A program made the translations under genes and the position numbers. The notes beneath the pieces are model-generated. The model was not told the DNA's origin. It ran no database searches and saw only the letters and a program-made list of their open reading frames with translations. Source: 1-14-0-20-39-34 sp043800545 (GTDB lineage Bacteria; Patescibacteriota; Patescibacteriia; Magasanikbacterales; UBA922). Taken from it: DNA of 19,974 nt. This document shows, in pieces, positions 1 through 7,251 of the stretch. Numbering within the stretch: the first letter of the stretch is position 1; the number at the start of each line of letters is the position of its first letter. Location of the stretch: contig JAZDMW010000053.1 in the NCBI GenBank assembly GCA_043800545.1, forward strand, positions 1 through 19,974. Reading direction: 5' to 3'.

Positions 1-1
1 C

Positions 2-1885
2 CATGATGCTGAGATAGATGTACCTTATGATACAGTAAAGGAAATATTTTATGAATATAACTTCAATTCCTTGTTAAAACGACTTCCAAATTTTGAGGAA
101 AAAGAAGAAGGAAAAAAAATAAAGAAAATAAAAAATTTAGTCATTGTCACTGAAGAAAATTTCAATACCTGTCTTGAAGATATTGAAAAGAATTCTGTTT
201 TTGCTTGTAAATCCGTTGTAAAACAAGAAAATATACTTGATGATGGATTTTTTGGTTTTGTATTTGGTACAAGAACAAAAGAATACTTTGTAGAAATGGC
301 TCTTTTGTCCAAACAAAAACAAAATGAGGTGTTTCGGATTTTTGCTGATGAAAAGAAAACCCTTCTTGGCCATGATGTAAAACGTATTATAAAAGTATTA
401 TTTCATCATGAGAAAAAAATAGAAAATATTTTGTTTGATATCATGATTGCTTCGTATCTTACGGATTCTAGTGTTCGCGCTCATGATATACAAACTATTA
501 TTTTCCGTGAGTTGAAAAAAAATCTCAAAGAAAATTCAGACCAGCAGACATTATTTGGTTTTAATAAGGAAGCATTTGCTGAAGAAGTTTCGACCTATTT
601 TGATCTTTATGATATCTATACCAAGAAATTACAAGAAGATAATAACCTTGGTCTTTTTGAGAAAATAGAAATGAAACTCATCCCCGCTCTTGCCCATACA
701 GAATTGGCAGGAATTTGTATTGATGAAAAAAAGATAAAAGAAATTGCAGAAAAAGTAGATCAAAATTTAGAAAAAGTAACGAAACATATTTGGAAAGAAG
801 CTGGAGAAGAATTTAATATTGCCTCTTCTCAGCAACTTCGCGAAATTCTTTTTACAAAACTTCGTTTACCAACAGCGGGAATTAAAAAAGGAAAAACTGG
901 ATATTCTACAGCTCAGAGCGAATTGGATAAACTCCAAGATAAGCATGAAATAGTAAGTCTTATTGAAGAACATCGTGAACTCGCAAAACTCAAAAGTACT
1001 TATGTGGATGTGCTTCCGACTTTGGTTCATAAAAAAACAGGAAGAATTCATACAACATTTAATCAGGCGGTCACAACAACCGGTCGGCTTTCCAGTTCAG
1101 ATCCAAATTTACAGAACATTCCAATTCGTACAGATATTGGAAAGGAAATTCGAGATACATTTGTAGCTGGAAAAGGGAATATTCTTCTTGCCGCAGATTA
1201 TTCACAAATTGAGCTTCGTGTTATTGCCTCAATGGCAAAAGACGAAAACATGATAGAAATTTTCAAAAGAGGAGAAGATATTCATAAAGCAACCGCTGCA
1301 GCTATCAATGAAGTTTCTTTAGATGAAGTTACTCCAAGCATGCGAAGAGCAGCAAAGGAAGTGAACTTTGGGGTTCTTTATGGTATGAGTGCTCACGGAC
1401 TTTCTTGGAGAGCAAAAATTCCTCAGGCTCAGGCACAAGAGTTTATAGACAAATATTTTGAGGAATTTTCTGGAGTAAAAACATATATTGAACAAACACT
1501 CGATTTCGCAAAAAAAGAAGGATATGTAGAAACGCTTTTTGGAAGAAGAAGATATATCCCAGAATTGACATCGAGAAATTTCCAACTTCGGAATGCCGGA
1601 GAAAGAATGGCAATAAATATGCCAATCCAAGGAACTGCAGCAGATATTATGAAGCTGGCAATGATTCATGTATATGAGAGTATAATCCATCATCCAGATA
1701 AACAAATTCGTGAGAATACAAAAATATTACTACAAGTTCACGATGAATTGGTCGTAGAAACTCCGAAAGGAACAGAAAAAGAAGTAGAAAAATTATTGAA
1801 AAAAGAAATGGAAGAGGTTGTAAAACTCAATGTCCCGGTAGAAGTACATATAGGAATAGGAAATAGCTGGGGTAAAATAAAATAA
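2..1885 (+). CDS. polA: DNA polymerase I, 3' part (5' end outside window)
   Basis: Family A DNA polymerase for Okazaki-fragment processing and repair. The reading frame is open from the first bases, so the start and the 5'-nuclease domain lie upstream; the first visible codons match the linker that ends that domain. All polymerase motifs are present: motif A DYSQIELR (nt 1196-1219), motif B R-x3-K-x6-F-x-YG (nt 1343-1384) and motif C VHDEL (nt 1736-1750). The 3'-5' exonuclease-like domain (about nt 140-620) has lost the first acidic motif: where active enzymes have D-x-E there is FACKSV. Proofreading is therefore probably absent, as known for Taq- and Bst-type enzymes. The gene ends with its own terminator, so it is probably the last gene of its transcript. 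The identification is very secure; the loss of proofreading is inferred from the missing residues. Confidence 0.97.
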   Translation, partial: HDAEIDVPYDTVKEIFYEYNFNSLLKRLPNFEEKEEGKKIKKIKNLVIVTEENFNTCLEDIEKNSVFACKSVVKQENILDDGFFGFVFGTRTKEYFVEMALLSKQKQNEVFRIFADEKKTLLGHDVKRIIKVLFHHEKKIENILFDIMIASYLTDSSVRAHDIQTIIFRELKKNLKENSDQQTLFGFNKEAFAEEVSTYFDLYDIYTKKLQEDNNLGLFEKIEMKLIPALAHTELAGICIDEKKIKEIAEKVDQNLEKVTKHIWKEAGEEFNIASSQQLREILFTKLRLPTAGIKKGKTGYSTAQSELDKLQDKHEIVSLIEEHRELAKLKSTYVDVLPTLVHKKTGRIHTTFNQAVTTTGRLSSSDPNLQNIPIRTDIGKEIRDTFVAGKGNILLAADYSQIELRVIASMAKDENMIEIFKRGEDIHKATAAAINEVSLDEVTPSMRRAAKEVNFGVLYGMSAHGLSWRAKIPQAQAQEFIDKYFEEFSGVKTYIEQTLDFAKKEGYVETLFGRRRYIPELTSRNFQLRNAGERMAINMPIQGTAADIMKLAMIHVYESIIHHPDKQIRENTKILLQVHDELVVETPKGTEKEVEKLLKKEMEEVVKLNVPVEVHIGIGNSWGKIK

Positions 1886-1890
1886 AAAAG

Positions 1891-1917
1891 AAGATCCAAG
1901 GAAACTTGGGTCTTTTT
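1891..1917 (+). terminator. Intrinsic terminator of polA
   Basis: Ten-base-pair stem (AAGATCCAAG / CTTGGGTCTT, one G-U pair) with a GAAA loop, running into T6. It starts 5 bp after the polA stop codon. Confidence 0.9.
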
Positions 1918-1925
1918 TATTGGAA

Positions 1926-1950
1926 AGCCCCGAAGGATTGCTTCGGGGCT
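1926..1950 (-). terminator. Hairpin terminator of the leftward GC-rich gene
   Basis: Perfect 10-bp stem AGCCCCGAAG / CTTCGGGGCT with a 5-nt loop, about 40 bp past the stop of the leftward gene. On the minus strand it is followed by TTT and an A/T-rich run, so the U tract is weak. It lies just beyond the polA terminator, so convergent transcripts stop within 60 bp. Confidence 0.7.
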
Positions 1951-1989
1951 TAGAGGGCGGGGTGCTTTGTTGTGGGGGGGGGAGGAAGG

Positions 1990-2331
1990 TCAGCGCTTCT
2001 TCTTGTCGTCGACGGGGAGCTTCTGGTCAGGGTAGTGATCGAAGACCAGGCACAGAGCCTGCAGGATCTGACGACGCGCGTCGAGGGAGATCTCCCGAAC
2101 GAATTCCACCCGGTTGCTGAGACCGGTGTAGGTAGCAATGGCTCCGTGGCTGTTCTTGAAGTGCACTTCGATCCCGCCAAATTGAGCATTGTAGCTCACT
2201 TCAGCGACGAGGTGTTCTTCGCTCCACGGAGCGTCGAACATCCCTTCGACCTTCGGAAGCTTGGGGATGTCCAACTCTCCGAAGAAAGCCAGACCTCCAG
2301 TGTGGGCCATCGCCCATTTGAAAACCCGCAT
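1990..2331 (-). CDS. GC-rich ORFan, 113-aa protein of unknown function
   Basis: I do not recognise this protein. It is soluble-looking (no signal peptide or membrane segment), starts MRVFKWAMAHTGG, has a central aromatic/charged region and ends in a very basic tail (VDDKKKR). The start at 2331 is chosen because AAAGGA lies 9 nt upstream and a consensus promoter (2385-2413) predicts a ~47-nt leader; the longer frame to 2394 would begin upstream of that transcript's start. Base composition is striking: the coding region is clearly GC-rich with many G/C third positions, whereas both neighbours are strongly AT-rich. It has its own promoter, ribosome binding site and terminator, so it is a self-contained cassette between polA and a surface-protein gene. 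Recent transfer or unusual selection on codon choice are both possible. Strand choice rests on these signals, because GC-rich DNA also leaves open frames on the plus strand. Confidence 0.75.
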   Translation of the reverse strand: MRVFKWAMAHTGGLAFFGELDIPKLPKVEGMFDAPWSEEHLVAEVSYNAQFGGIEVHFKNSHGAIATYTGLSNRVEFVREISLDARRQILQALCLVFDHYPDQKLPVDDKKKR

Positions 2332-2384
2332 GGGTTTTATTCCTTTCTTTTCCTGTTGATGGTCGTTCAAGTACGACTGGAAAA

Positions 2385-2413
2385 TATATATCATTTTTTG
2401 TTAATTTTGTCAA
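2385..2413 (-). promoter_or_regulatory. Promoter of the GC-rich ORFan
   Basis: On the minus strand, TTGACA (2408-2413), 17 bp, TATATA (2385-2390). The -35 is consensus. It overlaps the -35 of the divergent promoter for the lamin-tail gene, so the two probably exclude each other. Confidence 0.75.
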
Positions 2414-2435
2414 GACATTTATTTTTTGTTATTAT
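2407..2435 (+). promoter_or_regulatory. Promoter of the lamin-tail surface protein
   Basis: TTGTCA (2407-2412), 17 bp, TATTAT (2430-2435), predicting a leader of about 25 nt before the ATG at 2466. The -35 hexamer shares five bases with the -35 of the opposite promoter. Confidence 0.7.
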
Positions 2436-2465
2436 ACAGAAAGTTAATTATTTATATAAGGAGAT

Positions 2466-5400
2466 ATGAAATTACGAGGAGGATTATTGTTGGCACCTAT
2501 TTGTTTTGGTGTTTTTTTGTTTGTTCAGAATGTGTTTCTTGCCCAGGCGGAAAGTGGTTCTGTTGCAGATCATGTTGTTATTTCGGAAATAAAAATAGGA
2601 AGTGAAGAATCAAGTAAGGATGAATTTGTAGAGTTGTATAATCCAACAAATACGGATATTTCATTAGACGGTTATAAAATATATAAGTATACAGAAAAAA
2701 GTATTCAACCAGAAGATAAAATACTGCTTGCAGAGGTTTCTTCTGGTATGAGTATTCCTGCGTATGGACATTTTCTCATTGCTCACGAAGAGTCCTCGGT
2801 TGAGGCAGATATACAGTATGTGACAAGTACGGTTTCACTTTCCACAGATAATACGGTGTTTTTGGAGAATATGAATGGCGAAGTCATAGATTTGGTTGGC
2901 TTTGGAAAAGCAAATTCTTTTGAATTGTCTTCTGCAGAAAACCCAACAAATGCAAAAAGTATAGAAAGACTGCCTGGTGGAACAGAAGGAAATGGTATTG
3001 ATTCAGAGAATAATGGAGAAGATTTTATTCGTACTTCTCCATCACCACAAAATATTGCAAGTCCTGTGATTGTAATGAGTTCCCCACCAGTCGCAGAGTT
3101 TTCTGTGTCCTCAACAGTGTCACTGATGGATGTTGTTTTTTTTGATGCCTCTACATCTGCGGATAGTGATGGAGATATACTCACCTACTCCTGGGATTTT
3201 GGAGATGGATCTACCTCAAGTACCATACATTCATCCATCACTCATCAGTATGGAGTTGCAGGAGAGTATATTGTGAATCTTACAGTATCTGACACAGAGT
3301 CGCTTACGGGAACAACGAGTCATGTTGTAACTGTGGAAGAGAGTGAAGAAGAGGAAGAAGAATCCATCACAGAAAAAATTTTAATTAATGAAGTCATGCC
3401 ATATCCAAATGAGGGTGTTGAGTGGATTGAATTTTTTAATCCAGGAGGAACAGCAATAGACATTACAGGTTGGAAGCTTTTAGATAACGCAGGAACTGAA
3501 CTCCTCGTTGGAAGTGTAGAGCCCTATGGATTTTTGGTGGTGACTTCAACAAGTAGATTCAATAACGGAGGAGATTTGGTATTACTCAGAAATGAAGCCG
3601 ATGAAATGATAGACAGAGTTTATTATGGAAATTATACTGATGAGTTTAGAACTGAATCTGAGGAGAATGCAATTGCTCCTCATAAGGGAAATACACTTGC
3701 ACGTGTACAAGGAGCATCAGATACAGATAATTATAAAAATGATTTTTTTGAAACAACATCGCCAACACAAGGTGCCTTGAATGTTATTACTCCAATTGAG
3801 GAAGAAGCGGAAGAAGAAAGTATTCCCTCTTCTGGAGGAGGAAATTCATCAGGAGGTGTGAGTTCTTCTGTGTTGGTAGCTGAAGGAGAGATTGTTATAA
3901 ATGAGTTTGTTTCTGATCCTACTGATGGAAGTGTGGAATTTGTAGAGCTGTACAACAAAACAAACAGGAGTATTTCTCTTAGTGGGCTTTATCTTGAAGA
4001 AGGAAGTGGAAAACAAACATTTTTATCCGGAGGAAGTTTGCAGCCGAATGGATTTTTGGTGGTAGAGTCTCCTCAAGGGAATCTCAATAATAGTGGAGAT
4101 AGTATTGCTCTTAAAAATAATAATGGAACTCTTATCGACAGTGTGAGTTATGGAAACTGGAATGATGGAGAGAAAGAAAATAATGCTCCAGTTCCAGAGG
4201 ATCCAATGAGTGCAATACGAAAGAGTGATGGTGTAGATACAAATAATGATAAAAATGATTTTGTAATTACCAATCGGATAACAAAAGGATATTCAAATGC
4301 GCAGAATATACAAACAGAAATACAGGAGGAAGAAAAAGTGACATCAATATCTGGAATTATCATAAATGAAGTATTTCCAAATCCGGAAGGAGAAGATTCC
4401 GAAGATGAGTTTATTGAATTGAAAAATGAAACAGAAAAGGAAGTAAATATCTCAGGATGGAAACTGTGTGATGCAACAGATAAAAAGTATGAGATACAAA
4501 AGAGTACTTTGTTACCAGGTGCATACGTTGTTTTCTCGAGAAAAGAGACTCAAATTGCTTTAAATAATTCTGGAAAGGAAACAATTCGACTGGAAGATGG
4601 AAGTGGAAATGTTATTTCATCCATTACTTATAATGAAGGAATACAAGAAAAATTTTCATATTCCAGAGGAGCAAACAATACTTGGGCATGGACTGAGACA
4701 ATAACTCCTGGGTCAGAAAATATTTTTTCTGCAGAAAAGAATTTTGAAATCTTGTATAAACATGAGGTTGATCTTGGGGAATTAGTAGAATTTGATGCAA
4801 CATCACTGGCAGAAAATCATAAAGCAGAAATTGTTTGGGACTTCCCAGAAGGAGAAAAAACAGGTTCAGTTGTAGAATATGCTTTTATGAAAAGCGGAAA
4901 ACAGTCTTTTGACGTTATTCTCTATGATGGAAAAATAGAAATAGAGAGAGAAACTTTTGAAATACAGGTTTTTGGTGGAGAAAATTATGTTGGAGGGAAT
5001 GTGTTTGGAGATCCAAAGTCTTTGATAATCTCGGAAATATTTCCAAATCCAAGTGGAACAGACGAGGTTGAGTTTATTGAATTGTTGAATCCGACTTCCC
5101 TCTCCATTGATCTGTCGTATCTTATGATTGATGATGGCGAAGGAGGTTCGAAGGGTTTTGTCTTTCCTCTTGGATATGTTATTGATCCTGGAGAATATAA
5201 AGTTTTTTTTCGTGAAGAAACAAATGTTGTGTTAAACAATACTGAAGATGTGGTAAGAATTCTTTCAGAATATAAAATTTCATTAAAAGAAGTTTCTTAT
5301 AGTGATATTGTTGAGGGTGCCTCGTATTCATATGATATTCTTTCTGGAAATTATTATTGGACGGAGTCGGTCACTCCTGGAAAAGAAAATAGTATCCAGG

Positions 5401-6161
5401 TCAGTGTAAATAAAAGTACAGCAAAAAAGACAACCTCCATAAAATCAATAAAGAAAGTAAAACCACTTCTTGAAATGACATTGGAAAATATCTATCTTGC
5501 TGATGCAGGTGACCAAGTAAAGGTAAAAGGTACTGTAGCTGTACTTCCAGGAATACTAGGAACACAGTATTTTTATATAACAGGATCCCCTGGTGTGCAG
5601 GTATATAGTTTTAAAAAAGATTTTCCAGAATTGGCTCTAGGAGATGAAATCTCAGTAACGGGAGAAATATCTGAAGTCAGTGGTGAACTTCGTATAAAAA
5701 CACAAAGCCAGGAAGATATACAAAAAACAGGGGTAAAACATGATTTAGTGCCAAAGTCTATTGAAGTGGCAGACATTGAAGGAATGAACCCCGGGTGGTT
5801 AGTGGAAGTGTCCGGAGAAATAACAGAAGCGAAGAGTTCACAACTGTATGTGGATGATGGAACTGAAGAAATATTAGTCTATCTGAAGAAAGCAACAGGA
5901 ATTAATGGAAGAAGCTATGAAATTGGGGATCATGTGAAGGTTGTAGGAATACTTGGTCAAACAAAAAGTGGCACTCGCCTTCTTCCTCGTTTTCCAGAAG
6001 ATATACAGGTTATTAAAAAAAGTGAGGAAAATAACGAAAATCAAATTTTTGGAATTGAGAGTGAAAAGAAAGATTACATTACTTACACACTATTCGGGAT
6101 TCTTTGTTTAATAGGTGCTTTGTATGTTAGAGAAAAAGGTTGGATTGGAAAAAAAGGATAA
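2466..6161 (+). CDS. Giant surface protein with lamin-tail, PKD and OB-like domains
   Basis: Secreted, membrane-anchored 1231-residue protein. An N-terminal signal peptide (MKLR then a hydrophobic stretch ending AQA, ~1-29) is followed by five lamin-tail-like domains (about 36-149, 304-391, 475-565, 629-725, 852-947), each opening with a V/I-I-x-E-x ... EF-x-EL-x-N pattern. A PKD domain (about 206-292, WDFGDGS motif) and a degenerate PKD-like unit (about 763-837, WDFPEG) are interspersed. Two OB-fold-like domains (about 1003-1090 and 1095-1190) precede one C-terminal transmembrane helix (about 1203-1225) and a basic tail. Lamin-tail plus YhcR-like OB domains also occur in extracellular nucleases such as ExeM, but I see no nuclease domain here, so binding of DNA or another polymer is more likely than cleavage. 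AAGGAG sits only 2 nt before the ATG, an unusually short spacing; an AGGAGG inside codons 4-6 could support a TTG start at codon 8 or 9, but that would remove the basic n-region of the signal peptide. No intrinsic terminator is obvious downstream. Confidence 0.9.
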   Translation: MKLRGGLLLAPICFGVFLFVQNVFLAQAESGSVADHVVISEIKIGSEESSKDEFVELYNPTNTDISLDGYKIYKYTEKSIQPEDKILLAEVSSGMSIPAYGHFLIAHEESSVEADIQYVTSTVSLSTDNTVFLENMNGEVIDLVGFGKANSFELSSAENPTNAKSIERLPGGTEGNGIDSENNGEDFIRTSPSPQNIASPVIVMSSPPVAEFSVSSTVSLMDVVFFDASTSADSDGDILTYSWDFGDGSTSSTIHSSITHQYGVAGEYIVNLTVSDTESLTGTTSHVVTVEESEEEEEESITEKILINEVMPYPNEGVEWIEFFNPGGTAIDITGWKLLDNAGTELLVGSVEPYGFLVVTSTSRFNNGGDLVLLRNEADEMIDRVYYGNYTDEFRTESEENAIAPHKGNTLARVQGASDTDNYKNDFFETTSPTQGALNVITPIEEEAEEESIPSSGGGNSSGGVSSSVLVAEGEIVINEFVSDPTDGSVEFVELYNKTNRSISLSGLYLEEGSGKQTFLSGGSLQPNGFLVVESPQGNLNNSGDSIALKNNNGTLIDSVSYGNWNDGEKENNAPVPEDPMSAIRKSDGVDTNNDKNDFVITNRITKGYSNAQNIQTEIQEEEKVTSISGIIINEVFPNPEGEDSEDEFIELKNETEKEVNISGWKLCDATDKKYEIQKSTLLPGAYVVFSRKETQIALNNSGKETIRLEDGSGNVISSITYNEGIQEKFSYSRGANNTWAWTETITPGSENIFSAEKNFEILYKHEVDLGELVEFDATSLAENHKAEIVWDFPEGEKTGSVVEYAFMKSGKQSFDVILYDGKIEIERETFEIQVFGGENYVGGNVFGDPKSLIISEIFPNPSGTDEVEFIELLNPTSLSIDLSYLMIDDGEGGSKGFVFPLGYVIDPGEYKVFFREETNVVLNNTEDVVRILSEYKISLKEVSYSDIVEGASYSYDILSGNYYWTESVTPGKENSIQVSVNKSTAKKTTSIKSIKKVKPLLEMTLENIYLADAGDQVKVKGTVAVLPGILGTQYFYITGSPGVQVYSFKKDFPELALGDEISVTGEISEVSGELRIKTQSQEDIQKTGVKHDLVPKSIEVADIEGMNPGWLVEVSGEITEAKSSQLYVDDGTEEILVYLKKATGINGRSYEIGDHVKVVGILGQTKSGTRLLPRFPEDIQVIKKSEENNENQIFGIESEKKDYITYTLFGILCLIGALYVREKGWIGKKG

Positions 6162-6169
6162 GTTTTGTA

Positions 6170-6256
6170 CTTATCCACAGGAAATAGGTGTATTTGTACA
6201 CTCTAGACTATACAAGCATATACTGCCCTGTGGATAAGTAGATAAACTGTGGATAA
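6170..6256. other. DnaA-box cluster I
   Basis: Three exact TTATCCACA DnaA boxes: plus strand 6171-6179, minus strand 6229-6237 and 6248-6256. The first two sit in a perfect 12-bp inverted repeat (6170-6181 and 6227-6238). A weaker box (two mismatches) is at 6260-6268. The TGTACA-N8-TATACAA motif lies between the boxes. The cluster starts 9 bp after the surface-protein stop codon and ends about 95 bp before the promoter of the structured RNA. It may be a second origin subregion, a DnaA-titrating site or a DnaA-controlled promoter region. Confidence 0.75.
6195..6215. repeat. Origin-associated inverted-repeat motif, copy 1
   Basis: TGTACA-N8-TATACAA with spacer CTCTAGAC, inside DnaA-box cluster I. 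The half sites are near-perfect inverted repeats (TTGTACA against TTGTATA), as expected for a dimeric DNA-binding protein. Further copies are at 13223 and 13433. Confidence 0.65.
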
Positions 6257-6351
6257 GTCTGTGGATTCTTTACTGCCTTTTGTATACAAAAATGAGTCAG
6301 AGGAAATGCTTTTTTGCCAAAATAAGAGAAAAACACAGAGAATTGGTGGTA

Positions 6352-6380
6352 TTGACAAAATGTGTTCAATGTGCTATACT
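6352..6380 (+). promoter_or_regulatory. Strong promoter of the structured RNA
   Basis: Consensus TTGACA (6352-6357), 17 bp, extended -10 TGC-TATACT (6375-6380). The predicted start is near 6387. The 13-mer covering the extended -10 (6368-6380) recurs exactly in the promoter at 14053-14065. Confidence 0.85.
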
Positions 6381-6386
6381 ATACTT

Positions 6387-6812
6387 AGAACATTAACAAT
6401 TCAGATATTTCCTTACACAACTCGTTTGTGTCAGGAATTATGCATTCCAACTGCAACCTTGCTTGGACCCCCCTTTCGCTTCTTTACAAAGAAGCTACGA
6501 TGCAAAAAGTGTTTCATTCTTGAAATACAAGAAAAAACAAAAATAAAAGTAAAAAATACATCGAGCTCGCAAAAGAACGAAAAAAGGGTCAAAGCTTTGG
6601 TAAATCTCAACTATGTAGTGACTTCGTTCATTACCCGAGATAATTACCTTGGTAGCGGTAGAATGCTAAACCAAGCGGTCCTTCATGGATTGCTGGTTTT
6701 CCTAGTGATTGTACTGAATTCGTTTCAGTGTAGCCACTAGGGAAACCGGCACCACAGGGGCCTTAAGGGACCCAGGTTACAATTCCCATGTTCGACCTCA
6801 GGGTCCTTTTTT
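6387..6812 (+). ncRNA. Unassigned structured RNA, about 425 nt
   Basis: A consensus promoter and a strong terminator define a transcript without a convincing protein frame. By eye it forms successive helices: 6411-6436 (ACACAA/TTGTGT), 6434-6448 (GGAAT/ATTCC), 6478-6495 (GCTTCTTT/AAGAAGC), 6599-6648 (GGTAA-ATCTC against GAGAT-AA-TTACC, enclosing a GTAGTGA/TTCATTAC hairpin), 6649-6676 (CTTGG-TAGC against GCTA-AA-CCAAG), 6694-6747 (13-bp stem with one G-U pair, inner ACTGAA/TTCAGT hairpin) and the terminator. An A-rich, probably unpaired linker spans 6520-6585. GGACCC at 6465-6470 could alternatively pair with GGGTCC at 6801-6806, closing the molecule end to end. Length and density of structure fit a housekeeping RNA, but I find no RNase P conserved core, no tmRNA 5' signature or Ala-initiated tag, and no SRP apical motif. 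A divergent member of one of those families or a new RNA are both open. Confidence 0.6.
6765..6812 (+). terminator. Terminator of the structured RNA
   Basis: GGACCC (6768-6773) pairs with GGGTCC (6801-6806), continued by AGGT/ACCT across a 2-nt bulge, then T6. It separates the RNA from the dksA-like gene. Confidence 0.85.
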
Positions 6813-6832
6813 GTTTTTAATTCTATATATTC

Positions 6833-6861
6833 TTGCTTTATTTTGTTTTTTCAAGTAGAAT
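6833..6861 (+). promoter_or_regulatory. Promoter of dksA-like/lspA
   Basis: TTGCTT (6833-6838), 17 bp, TAGAAT (6856-6861), about 25 nt ahead of the ATG at 6891, directly downstream of the RNA terminator. Confidence 0.6.
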
Positions 6862-6890
6862 AAAGGGTGTAAAGATATTAATGTGCACAT

Positions 6891-7250
6891 ATGACAAAAG
6901 CAATTAAACCACAACATAGACCAGCGTTTGTGGAAGAAATGAAACAAGTGCTTCAAGCAGAAGAAGGTAGGCTCAAAACAGAACTTTCTCGTATTGATCA
7001 TTATGTAGATTATGGAGATGAGGAGGATGATAATGTACAAGAAGTAGCTGAGAGTACTGTGAACCAGACACTTTCCGACAATTTGGAAAAGAAGCTTCGT
7101 GATGTTCGCTCTGCATTAAAGCGAATAGAAGCAGGAACCTATGGAATTTGTAAGTTTACAGGAGAACTCATCTCTGAAGATCGCCTCCGTGCTCGTCCAA
7201 CATCGAGTTCATCTGTAGGAGCAAAAAAAGTTTTGACGAACGAATTATAA
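6891..7250 (+). CDS. DksA/TraR-like protein with degenerate zinc finger
   Basis: 119 residues with the DksA/TraR layout: a charged, helical N-terminal region (about 10-82) predicted to form a coiled coil, then a short C-terminal module starting AGTYGIC. Family members typically read YGIC-x2-CG ... ARP-x-A-x2-C-x2-C. Here only the first cysteine (C87) remains; the rest reads KFTG and ARPTSSSSVGA, so zinc binding is very unlikely. DksA-type proteins enter the RNA polymerase secondary channel and modulate initiation; acidic residues in the region YGDEEDD (41-47) might serve there, but that is speculation. The gene is followed one base later by lspA and probably forms an operon with it. No clear ribosome binding site is visible. 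Family assignment is good; function is uncertain. Confidence 0.85.
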   Translation: MTKAIKPQHRPAFVEEMKQVLQAEEGRLKTELSRIDHYVDYGDEEDDNVQEVAESTVNQTLSDNLEKKLRDVRSALKRIEAGTYGICKFTGELISEDRLRARPTSSSSVGAKKVLTNEL

Positions 7251-7251
7251 T

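Noticed and set aside
1972..2469. 165-codon plus-strand frame over the GC-rich gene
   Set aside because: No promoter or ribosome binding site on that strand, low-complexity start, and it runs through the divergent promoter into the next gene; the minus-strand frame has all expression signals.
6249..6740. 163-codon plus-strand open frame
   Set aside because: It begins in DnaA boxes, crosses the strong promoter and lies over the structured RNA; no family similarity, no ribosome binding site, and composition unlike a protein.
6465..6806. tmRNA or tRNA-like ends (GGACCC/GGGTCC plus GTTCGACC)
   Set aside because: The would-be T stem (CCATG against TCAGG) does not pair, the tmRNA 5' signature is missing and no Ala-initiated tag with a hydrophobic end is found; the 3' part is explained by the terminator hairpin.
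6387..6812. RNase P RNA or SRP RNA
   Set aside because: Neither the RNase P conserved core (GAGGAAAGUCC / ACAGAAA-type elements) nor the SRP apical GGAAG-type motif could be found on the transcribed strand; a covariance search is still needed.
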